Source: Dehalococcoidia bacterium
Lineage (GTDB): Bacteria > Chloroflexota > Dehalococcoidia > Lucifugimonadales > Lucifugimonadaceae
DNA: 11,611 bases
NCBI GenBank assembly: GCA_012270805.1
Contig: JAAXHR010000116.1
Location: forward strand, 1 to 11,611
Direction of reading: 5' to 3'
Shown here: positions 1-5,449 of the stretch, piece by piece
How the letters are laid out: each line of letters opens with the position of its first letter
How positions within the stretch are numbered: the first letter of the stretch is position 1
Translations under genes and position numbers: made by a program
Notes under the pieces: model-generated
Told to the model about the DNA's origin: nothing
The model's database searches: none
What the model saw: only the letters and a program-made list of their open reading frames with translations

Positions 1-623
1 TCGCATACGTCACCGACGAGTTGTCGTCCGATGTTGTCAGATCTATCGCTTCGCACGAAGTCATTGAGTTTCCCATCACAAATCACTTCGAGTCTGCCAA
101 CTTCGCCAACGAACTTGTTCAGGAGCACTCGCCTTCTGCGCTGGTGGCCATAGAGCGCGCGGGATTGATCGGCGACGGCACGTACCGAAACATGCGTGGC
201 GTTAGCCTCACCCCATACAACGCTAAGATCGATCATCTCTTCGATCAGCACCCGTACTCGATAGGCATCGGCGACGGCGGCAACGAAATCGGCATGGGCA
301 ACCTGCAGAACGTAATTCCGACGATCGATCATGAATTCCTGCCCAAAAATCCATGCGTCACCACCACTACGGAACTCATCATCGCCAGCTGCTCGAACTG
401 GGGTGGCTACGGCTTAATTGCCGCGCTCTCTCTCAAAAGAGGCGTCAACCTCCTGCCTAGCGTCGAAGAGGCCAAACAGATGGTCAGAGACGTTGTAGCC
501 GCGGGAGCAGTCGAGGGAATGAGCGCCGAAAGAAAAGAGTGGGTGGATGGTCGAGACCTAGAAGCCGACTCGGCGTGTATCCGCGATCTGCACGCGCTGT
601 TGGAGGATGAAGGAGTAGGCTAA
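1..623 (+). CDS. DUF4392 / glutamate cyclase-domain protein, 3' part
   Basis: The frame is open from the left edge, reading AYVTDEL before the TTG at 21, so the true start lies outside the window and that TTG is internal. About 200 residues of the C-terminal part are visible. A glycine-rich stretch, SIGIGDGGNEIGMGN (residues 81-95 counted from the codon at 21), is the strongest family marker. It is typical of DUF4392, the domain found in vertebrate D-glutamate cyclase (DGLUCY) and in many uncharacterised bacterial proteins. Also visible are an acidic ERAG patch (residues 44-47) and a TTTTELI...SNWGGYGL segment that probably lines the same pocket. D-glutamate cyclase converts D-glutamate to 5-oxo-D-proline; whether this bacterial protein does so is inference. 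The gene ends convergently, 33 nt before hicB, with no strong terminator between. The family call is fairly secure, the reaction less so. Confidence 0.8.
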   Translation, partial: AYVTDELSSDVVRSIASHEVIEFPITNHFESANFANELVQEHSPSALVAIERAGLIGDGTYRNMRGVSLTPYNAKIDHLFDQHPYSIGIGDGGNEIGMGNLQNVIPTIDHEFLPKNPCVTTTTELIIASCSNWGGYGLIAALSLKRGVNLLPSVEEAKQMVRDVVAAGAVEGMSAERKEWVDGRDLEADSACIRDLHALLEDEGVG

Positions 624-656
624 AGCCCTGCTAGAAGATCTTTCTGTTTGTCACGC

Positions 657-893
657 TTAAACCGCGGTTACGGCTGGAATTTCGACTTCCAACACTCGAG
701 CGGACGACTGTGGTTCAGGGATCGATTCGCCGTTTTCCTGCATCGTCTCAACATGCAGATTGACAGCTTCTACAATGAGTTTCCAAACTTCTGCCTCTGT
801 GTCTGCTACCGCTACGCATCCAGGTAAGTCGGGCAGGTAGGCACCGAAGTTCGTGGGGCCCTTTTCAATTATCACCACATAACTGGAATTCAT
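657..893 (-). CDS. hicB: HicB-family antitoxin, short form
   Basis: This 78-residue protein begins YVVIIEKGPTNFGAYLPDLPG, followed by a CVAVADTEAEV segment. That is the partial RNase H-like fold (former UPF0150) of HicB antitoxins: an N-terminal beta strand, the conserved Y-x-PDLPGC-type turn, then an amphipathic helix (about 33-54). It is much shorter than HicB proteins that carry a C-terminal helix-turn-helix or ribbon-helix-helix, so no DNA-binding domain is visible and autoregulation may be weak or rely on the complex. The ATG at 893 is supported by GAGGAG (901-906 on the complementary strand) seven bases upstream. It also sits in an ATGA overlap with the stop of the restored hicA frame, the usual translational coupling of these pairs. 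HicB normally binds and blocks the HicA mRNA interferase. Here its partner is frameshifted, so it may be an orphan antitoxin. Confidence 0.85.
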   Translation of the reverse strand: MNSSYVVIIEKGPTNFGAYLPDLPGCVAVADTEAEVWKLIVEAVNLHVETMQENGESIPEPQSSARVLEVEIPAVTAV

Positions 894-1134
894 CTTATGT
901 CTCCTCGAGTGATGCCGGCTTGTCTCATAATGCTATGCCAGGTGCCAGATGGCACATCGGAGTGCGGTGCCCAGCGATTGTAACCGTTCCCGGTTTCTGA
1001 TGGTGTTTGTACTGCCTATGGCTTCCACGCGTTCGTGCCAAACGCCAACCATCCTGCTCAACAAGCCGTATCGCTTCTCTAACTTTTGGCAATCCATACA
1101 CTCTTTCTTCTAAAACTGTCGCGAAACCTATCAC
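890..1134 (-). pseudogene. hicA: HicA-type mRNA interferase toxin, frameshifted
   Basis: The 5' part encodes KVREAIRLVEQDGW, then RTRGSHRQYKH and KPGTVTIAGH. This is the double-stranded RNA-binding-like fold of HicA toxins, including the conserved GSHRQ histidine that is catalytic in the family. After AGH the open frame turns into an unrelated tail (RTPMCHLAPGIAL) and stops at 925. A neighbouring frame instead continues HSDVPSGTWHSIMRQAGI, exactly the usual HicA C-terminus, and ends at a TGA (890-892) overlapping the hicB ATG. One missing base near 962-972, probably in the CC at 966-967, explains both. The coordinates span the whole open frame from a GTG at 1134. The family normally begins at the (M)xKVRE segment, so TTG at 1092, with AGAAGAAAGA about ten bases upstream, is the likelier start; GTG at 1101 is an alternative. 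The break is either a real pseudogene or an assembly error. Confidence 0.82.
901..906 (-). promoter_or_regulatory. Ribosome binding site of hicB, inside the hicA end
   Basis: GAGGAG on the minus strand lies seven bases before the hicB ATG. In the restored frame it falls in the last codons of hicA. It fixes the hicB start and indicates that hicB was translated in coupling with hicA. Confidence 0.7.
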
Positions 1135-1215
1135 CTGTCGGATCGAAGGTTCTCGAAAGCAACAATATCTCGAGTCGAACTGCTTATTTGATTCAAGTTG
1201 GCGAAACTGGTGAAT

Positions 1216-2469
1216 TCACCTCCGTCTCCGCCGTAATCGCCGCCTGGTGACTGTCTCTTTGACCAGCGTAATGAGCGCTAGCGCGCCTATGCCGGCGACT
1301 CCGCCAGTGAACCATGTAGCGGATGCCAACGCCATAATCTGCGCGATGCCGCCGATCAATGGCGGCCCTGTTGCTCCTCCGACATCGGATATGAACCGCC
1401 AAACTCCTAAGAATTCGCCGGGGTCTTTGAGAGGCGCCAAATCCGAGCCCAGGGTGAGGACGAAACCGCTGCTCAATCCGTTGCCGAGACCGGCCAATAC
1501 GCCAGCGACCATGAGCATCGCAATGCCGTCGGCGAATGGTAGCAGGGATAGACCGAGTCCCATGATCAGCAGTGCTGGAACACCGACATACTTCCTGCCG
1601 AAGCGATCCATCGTCCAGCCCACAATCGGGAACATCGTCGAATCGACGGCGTACGACACGCTTGCGACGTAGCCGATCTGGTCGGTCTTAAGGCCCATCT
1701 CGTCACCCCAAACCGGTATCAAGAACTCACGGGCGGCGCGGATGAACTGGAGAATGACGGCGACAAGTCCGGCAGTCATGAAGTCTTTCCGATGTAGCAC
1801 CATGGTAGAGCCAATGCTCGCTAGGACATTGCGATGTCCTTGCGGTTCTACGTTGTCGCCGCCGGACCTTTTCATGGCGTATAGAACGAATATGCCGGTC
1901 ATCACCGCTATCACAGCCTGCACGTAGAAAGGTGCTCGGATGTCGACGTATTCTGCAAGCACACCTCCGAGAATCGGTCCGATGATGGCGGCGATGCGAC
2001 CCACTCCCCCGTACAGCGAAAGTGCCTTCCCTCGGTGCCGGATGGGCACTGCTCCGGCGATGAACGCATGCCGTGAAATCATCCAAAATGCGAAACTAGC
2101 TCCCGCGGCGAATCTCGATACGAACAGCAGACCGAAGTTCGGGCTGTTCGCCGCCGCAACCGCGGCAACAGCGAACAAAAGGATTCCGACCAGCATCGTT
2201 CGCCACATTCCGAAGCGTGAAACGAGGATCCCGGCGGGAACATCGAAGGCAAGAGTCCCGAGATGCTTGGCACCAACAGCGAGTCCGATCAACGCCTCAG
2301 TCGCGAGAAATTCGTCCTTGGCGAATACCGGCAACACCGGGATCAACACGCCTTGACCGACGGATAGCAGAAATGCTGGTGCATAGACGGTGGGAATGAG
2401 CGAAACGATCGAGAATCGGTTCCGCCGGACCGCTCTCGTTCTTCTAAGCTCCGTGGATGTTTCGGCCAC
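1216..2469 (-). CDS. MFS transporter, DHA1-like
   Basis: The 417-residue protein has the usual length and about twelve hydrophobic segments of a major facilitator. Motif A is present after TM2 (GILVSRFGMWR, 80-90) and repeated in the second half (GWTMDRFGRK, 284-293). The motif C-like sequence GPILGGVLAE (164-173) in TM5 is typical of proton-coupled drug antiporters (DHA1). A basic central loop (about 200-228) separates the two six-helix halves. The substrate cannot be read from sequence; export of a drug-like or metabolite compound is the family-based guess. The start is GTG at 2469, with a GAGGGA close upstream; the first 20 residues are cytoplasmic and arginine-rich. An oddity is the C-terminal tail RRRLRRRRR. 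The gene is transcribed divergently from the sulfurtransferase and stands 80 nt upstream of the hicA remnant in the same direction. Confidence 0.9.
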   Translation of the reverse strand: MAETSTELRRTRAVRRNRFSIVSLIPTVYAPAFLLSVGQGVLIPVLPVFAKDEFLATEALIGLAVGAKHLGTLAFDVPAGILVSRFGMWRTMLVGILLFAVAAVAAANSPNFGLLFVSRFAAGASFAFWMISRHAFIAGAVPIRHRGKALSLYGGVGRIAAIIGPILGGVLAEYVDIRAPFYVQAVIAVMTGIFVLYAMKRSGGDNVEPQGHRNVLASIGSTMVLHRKDFMTAGLVAVILQFIRAAREFLIPVWGDEMGLKTDQIGYVASVSYAVDSTMFPIVGWTMDRFGRKYVGVPALLIMGLGLSLLPFADGIAMLMVAGVLAGLGNGLSSGFVLTLGSDLAPLKDPGEFLGVWRFISDVGGATGPPLIGGIAQIMALASATWFTGGVAGIGALALITLVKETVTRRRLRRRRR

Positions 2470-2503
2470 TATCCCTCGCCGACGCGGTTACGCGCCGTGA
2501 AGC

Positions 2504-2522
2504 GTTTGTAAACTTCGCAAAC
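2504..2522. promoter_or_regulatory. Possible operator in the divergent intergenic region
   Basis: The 188-nt region between the MFS start and the sulfurtransferase start (2470-2657) holds a small dyad. GTTTGTAAAC (2504-2513) is a 4+4 palindrome, and GTTTG (2504-2508) is matched by CAAAC (2518-2522). It lies beside the candidate promoter, where a regulator of either gene could bind. The arms are short, so this could be chance. Confidence 0.25.
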
Positions 2523-2538
2523 CTCTTTAGCATAGAAT
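2506..2538 (+). promoter_or_regulatory. Candidate promoter for the sulfurtransferase-sufE unit
   Basis: TTGTAA (2506-2511) and TAGCAT (2528-2533) are spaced by 16 bases. An overlapping TAGAAT (2533-2538) is a better -10 but lacks a good -35 at the right distance. The position, about 120 nt before the chosen start codon, is plausible but leaves a long leader. This is only a consensus match by eye. Confidence 0.25.
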
Positions 2539-2644
2539 CAACCGAGAGCGAACTAGACCAAACTCGTGCGAGGTTGTGCGCGTGACCGCCGAACCGATAG
2601 CAGGCTTAGGCGTATGCAGTGAATGATCCGCACGAAGTCCATTC

Positions 2645-2649
2645 AGGAG
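2645..2649 (+). promoter_or_regulatory. Ribosome binding site deciding the sulfurtransferase start
   Basis: AGGAG lies eight bases before the ATG at 2658. The alternative in-frame GTG at 2619 has no such site, and its 13 extra residues are not part of the rhodanese fold. Confidence 0.75.
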
Positions 2650-2657
2650 CAAAAACT

Positions 2658-3518
2658 ATGTCTGAAATCAACTCCAGGGGCTATGCCAACGCTGACGCGC
2701 TCGTGTCGACCGACTGGGTCGCCGATCATAGCAACGACGACGGCGTACGGATCGTCGAGTCGAACGAGGACCCCTTGCTGTACCCGTCAGGACACATCCC
2801 CGGCGCAGTCGAGATCGACTGGGCGGCGGATCTCAACGATCCCCTCCGCCGTGACTACCTTGACCGCGATGGCTTTGCCAGCCTGATGTCGTCGAAAGGC
2901 ATCTCGAACGACACGACCGTCGTGCTCTATGGTGACCGGAGCAACTGGTGGGCGTGCTACGCGCTCTGGATATTCCAGTTGTTTGGGCACGCCAACGCCA
3001 AGATCATGGATGGCGGACGCATGAAGTGGGAAGCCGAAGGCCGCGAACTGACGCGTGAAGTGCCGGACGTTGCGGCGGAAGACTACTCGGCCCCTGAGCG
3101 AGACGACTCGAAAGTTCGGGCGTTCCGCGACGATGTCTTGGCGCACATCGGAAGTTCCGGCAAGTTGATCGATGTCCGTAGCCCCGAAGAATACCGCGGT
3201 GAGCGGCTCCATATGCCCGACTACCCGAACGAAGGCGCGGTCCGCGGCGGCCATGTCCCCGGCGCTGCCAACGTCCCTTGGGCATCTGCGGCTAACGAAG
3301 ACGGCACATTCAAGGACGCTTCGGCGCTGAGAGATATCTACGAAGGTAACGCCGGCCTGTCGTCCGACGATGATGTCATCGTCTACTGCCGCATCGGCGA
3401 GAGGTCGAGCCACACCTGGTTCGTTCTCACCAACCTGCTGGGCTATGGCGACGTCAAGAACTACGACGGCAGCTGGACCGAGTGGGGCAACTCCGTCGGT
3501 GTCCCGATAGAGAAGTAG
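2658..3518 (+). CDS. Thiosulfate/3-mercaptopyruvate sulfurtransferase (tandem rhodanese)
   Basis: The 286-residue protein has two rhodanese domains. The N-terminal one (about 15-130) has the structural motifs SGHIPGAVEIDW (44-55) and YGDRSNWWA (91-99). Aspartate (D93) stands where an active rhodanese has its cysteine, so it is a non-catalytic domain. The C-terminal domain (about 155-286) carries LIDVRSPEEY (170-179), GGHVPGAANVPW (197-208) and the active-site loop CRIGERSS (244-251), with C244 as the persulfide-carrying residue. CRIGERSSHTWF followed by NYDGSWTEWG closely resembles actinobacterial CysA/SseA-type sulfurtransferases. Such enzymes move sulfane sulfur from thiosulfate or 3-mercaptopyruvate to cyanide or thiol acceptors; which donor is used here cannot be read. 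No signal peptide is present, so it is cytoplasmic. The downstream sufE-like gene suggests the persulfide is passed to that acceptor. The ATG at 2658 was chosen for its AGGAG site. Confidence 0.92.
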   Translation: MSEINSRGYANADALVSTDWVADHSNDDGVRIVESNEDPLLYPSGHIPGAVEIDWAADLNDPLRRDYLDRDGFASLMSSKGISNDTTVVLYGDRSNWWACYALWIFQLFGHANAKIMDGGRMKWEAEGRELTREVPDVAAEDYSAPERDDSKVRAFRDDVLAHIGSSGKLIDVRSPEEYRGERLHMPDYPNEGAVRGGHVPGAANVPWASAANEDGTFKDASALRDIYEGNAGLSSDDDVIVYCRIGERSSHTWFVLTNLLGYGDVKNYDGSWTEWGNSVGVPIEK

Positions 3519-3539
3519 GCCGATCCGGAAACGAAATTT

Positions 3540-3571
3540 AACGCGGGTACCAACAATGCGGTGCCCGCGTT
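3540..3571 (+). terminator. Stem-loop between the sulfurtransferase gene and sufE
   Basis: The arms AACGCGGGTACC (3540-3551) and GGTGCCCGCGTT (3560-3571) pair at 11 of 12 positions around an 8-nt loop, forming a GC-rich hairpin 22 nt after the stop codon. The following sequence is only weakly T-rich, so it may attenuate or stabilise the upstream mRNA end rather than terminate fully; sufE follows in the same direction. Confidence 0.5.
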
Positions 3572-3598
3572 GTTCAGACGGTCAGATGCACTAGTCCG

Positions 3599-4039
3599 AT
3601 GGATAACATCCCAAGTCCGCTCGCTGAAATGCTCGCGGAACTCGATTCTCTCGATAGGGTGGAACGCGCGCAATATCTTCTCGAACTGTCGGACGAATTC
3701 TTGGAAGTCCCAGAGACAATATCTACGCGCCCATTTCCTGAAAATCGCCGGGTGCCCAAGTGCGAGTCAGAGGCGTTTGTCTGGGCGCAAGATCAAGACG
3801 ACGGCACGTTGAAGTTCCATTACGCCGTCGAAAATCCTCTCGGCATCTCCGCCCGTGCCATGGGCGCGATTCTCGACGAAACGATGTCCGGTCAGCCTCT
3901 AGACCAAGTAGCCAATGTTCCGCCCGACATCGTTCACACGATATTCGGCCGCCAGCTTTCCATGGGAAAAGGCGAAGGCCTCGCGGCCATGGTAGAACTC
4001 ACAACATTCGAAGCGCGGCAACGGTTAAAGCAACGCTGA
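3599..4039 (+). CDS. sufE: SufE-family sulfur acceptor protein
   Basis: This 146-residue protein has the SufE/CsdE fold. A helical start contains the DRVERAQYLLELSD segment (19-32). Next comes the loop RVPKCESEAFVW (51-62), whose C55 is the family's sulfur-accepting cysteine. The rest follows the family: strand LKFHYAVE (71-78), then helices with ISARAMGAILDETMSGQ (83-99) and a typical end ...LTTFEARQRL. SufE takes persulfide sulfur from a cysteine desulfurase (SufS) and stimulates iron-sulfur cluster assembly. No desulfurase gene is in the window. Instead the gene follows a sulfurtransferase by 80 nt, an arrangement also known in mycobacteria (the sseA-sufE-like pair). This suggests the rhodanese as donor or co-donor. 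The ATG at 3599 has no clear Shine-Dalgarno; an internal ATG (M11) is an alternative but would trim the first helix. It converges on the propeller gene with 17 nt between stops. Confidence 0.9.
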   Translation: MDNIPSPLAEMLAELDSLDRVERAQYLLELSDEFLEVPETISTRPFPENRRVPKCESEAFVWAQDQDDGTLKFHYAVENPLGISARAMGAILDETMSGQPLDQVANVPPDIVHTIFGRQLSMGKGEGLAAMVELTTFEARQRLKQR

Positions 4040-4056
4040 ATTGTCGCGGAGACTGC

Positions 4057-5187
4057 CTACACGATTACGACCGTTTCAACAGAGTTTATCGGTGGCAGAT
4101 AGTCGGTCAGCAGATCCCAGCTATCGCCTTCGTCTCGACTGAAGAAAAGTTGTCCCGTACTCGTGCCGACATAGACGCCGCATGGATCGAGCGTGTCAGT
4201 GGCCATTCCATCCCGCATCGCATGTAGATACGCGTTTTCTTGCGGCAGACCGTTCGTCAACGGCTCCCAATCCTGCCCGGCGTTACGCGTTCTGAATATG
4301 CGGAACTTGGCATCAGTGACAAAACGTATGCCCCCGCCGAGTTGATCACCAACGACCTTGTCCTCGGGCAAGACGTATGCAGTGTCTGAGTCGTGCGGAT
4401 GGAGAGCTAGCGGCAAACCGAACCTCGACGGCAAATCTGAACTGATATCGAGCCATTCGCTCCCGCCGTTGTCGCTTCGAAACACTCCGCAATGGTTTTG
4501 CTGATAAAGCCGGTCGGGCTTGGCAGGATGCGCGAGCATTTTGTGCGGACACTGTCCGACCTCTGGAAACGGTTCCGGCATGAAATCGGCACGAACTCCA
4601 CGGTTCAGCGGTGACCATGTAGCGCCGCCATCCTCAGTTCCAAACACTCCGGCGGCAGAGACACCAACCGTCATTCGGTCTTTCGAGTTTGGATCAAGGA
4701 CGATACTGTGCAAACACATTCCGCCGAAACCAGGCATCCAACGATCGCGGGTAGGGTGCAAAGTTATTCCCTCAACTTCGTTCCAGGTCTCGCCGGCATC
4801 TTCGCTCTTGAACAGCGTTGCCGGCTCGGCGCCTAGATACACAACATCCGGTTCGTCTGCTCGACCAGGTGTCACATGCCAAAGACTATTCAGCTCAACG
4901 CTCGGATCGGAGACGACGTGGGGGCCTATCTGTGAGCTCTGCCAAGTCTCGCCGAGGTCATCGCTCCAATGGACCTCTGACCCGAACACCGGATCGTTCC
5001 TGACCACCCACAGCCTTCCGTCGCCGCGCTCGTCGTAAACCGCGTGGAAGGTATCGGAGCCGGCCCAATGTGGACCCGACATCTCCCAACTCTTACGGTC
5101 AACGTTACTCGAGAAGATGAATACACCCTTTCGGGTGCCGACAAGCACTAGGATGTCGCTCTGGCTGGGATGTGAATGATCAGTCAT
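4057..5187 (-). CDS. Asp-box (BNR-like) beta-propeller protein, cytoplasmic
   Basis: The 376-residue protein carries six Asp-box repeats: SDDLGETW (75-82), SEDAGETW (128-135), TEDGGATW (184-191), SDNGGSEW (238-245), TRNAGQDW (300-307) and SRDEGDSW (350-357). These fold as blades of a sialidase/VPS10-like propeller. The N-terminal LVLVGTRKGVFIF (13-25) is the usual first strand of a widespread group often labelled 'exo-alpha-sialidase' or 'WD40/YVTN/BNR-like'. No signal peptide or membrane segment is visible, and I do not find the arginine triad region with an FRIP-type motif of true sialidases, so enzymatic sialidase activity is unlikely. Function is unknown; ligand or protein binding is the conservative guess. 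I chose ATG at 5187, with AGGCGG five bases upstream, over the longer GTG at 5229, whose extra 14 residues look non-conserved. It lies 28 nt after the DUF2277 gene, probably in one transcript with it. Confidence 0.85.
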   Translation of the reverse strand: MTDHSHPSQSDILVLVGTRKGVFIFSSNVDRKSWEMSGPHWAGSDTFHAVYDERGDGRLWVVRNDPVFGSEVHWSDDLGETWQSSQIGPHVVSDPSVELNSLWHVTPGRADEPDVVYLGAEPATLFKSEDAGETWNEVEGITLHPTRDRWMPGFGGMCLHSIVLDPNSKDRMTVGVSAAGVFGTEDGGATWSPLNRGVRADFMPEPFPEVGQCPHKMLAHPAKPDRLYQQNHCGVFRSDNGGSEWLDISSDLPSRFGLPLALHPHDSDTAYVLPEDKVVGDQLGGGIRFVTDAKFRIFRTRNAGQDWEPLTNGLPQENAYLHAMRDGMATDTLDPCGVYVGTSTGQLFFSRDEGDSWDLLTDYLPPINSVETVVIV

Positions 5188-5215
5188 AGTAGCCGCCTGT
5201 TGTGTATCCCAAGCA

Positions 5216-5425
5216 TCACGCCCGCGCACCGTATCGTAACGAGCTCAGCAGTCGCTTCGATGCGAAGGTGATTTCATCAACGGCGGCGTTGAACGCCTCT
5301 TCGTTCGCTCGTGAAGGCGCTCGATAACCGCTGATTTTCCGGACATACTGCAACGCTGCCGCTGCGATCTCTTCATCGCCGGCGGGGATGTCGCGTTCTC
5401 TCAATACTTTGATGCTACGGCACAT
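5216..5425 (-). CDS. DUF2277 family protein
   Basis: This 69-residue protein begins MCRSIKVL, continues with DEEIAAAALQYVRKISGYRAPSR split over two helices (17-39), and has ANEEAFNAAVDEITFASKRLL at 40-60. This pattern (MCRxI, ALQYVRKISG, NEEAF) matches the small uncharacterised DUF2277 family, usually about 70-90 residues and mostly helical. No function is established that I know of; the conserved cysteine at position 2 and the basic YVRK segment might hint at nucleic acid or metal binding, but that is speculation. The ATG is supported by a strong GGAGG five bases upstream (5431-5435 on the complementary strand). It starts 24 nt after recQ ends and is followed after 28 nt by the propeller gene, so all three are probably co-transcribed. 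Confidence 0.85.
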   Translation of the reverse strand: MCRSIKVLRERDIPAGDEEIAAAALQYVRKISGYRAPSRANEEAFNAAVDEITFASKRLLSSLRYGARA

Positions 5426-5449
5426 TTCAACCTCCGGTTTCCGACTCGC

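Noticed and set aside
624..656. Bidirectional terminator at the AAGATCTT palindrome between DUF4392 and hicB
   Set aside because: The stem is only four base pairs and A/T-rich, too weak to call.
955..980. Programmed ribosomal frameshifting in hicA
   Set aside because: There is no slippery heptamer or evident downstream structure at the shift, and HicA is not known to use frameshifting; loss of one base is simpler.
1135..1215. Gene or RNA in the gap between hicA and the MFS gene
   Set aside because: Only 80 nt, no convincing hairpin, promoter boxes or open frame with a ribosome site.
2619..2657. A longer sulfurtransferase start at the GTG at 2619
   Set aside because: No ribosome site upstream of it, whereas the ATG at 2658 has AGGAG at the right distance and the extra residues are outside the fold.
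2787..3413. A 208-residue open frame on the minus strand
   Set aside because: It lies entirely antisense to the sulfurtransferase, which has clear rhodanese motifs; the opposite frame shows no recognisable domain and is a codon-bias shadow.
3760..4227. A 155-residue plus-strand frame overlapping the end of sufE and the propeller gene
   Set aside because: The arginine- and serine-rich composition is typical of an out-of-frame reading; it overlaps two well-supported genes.
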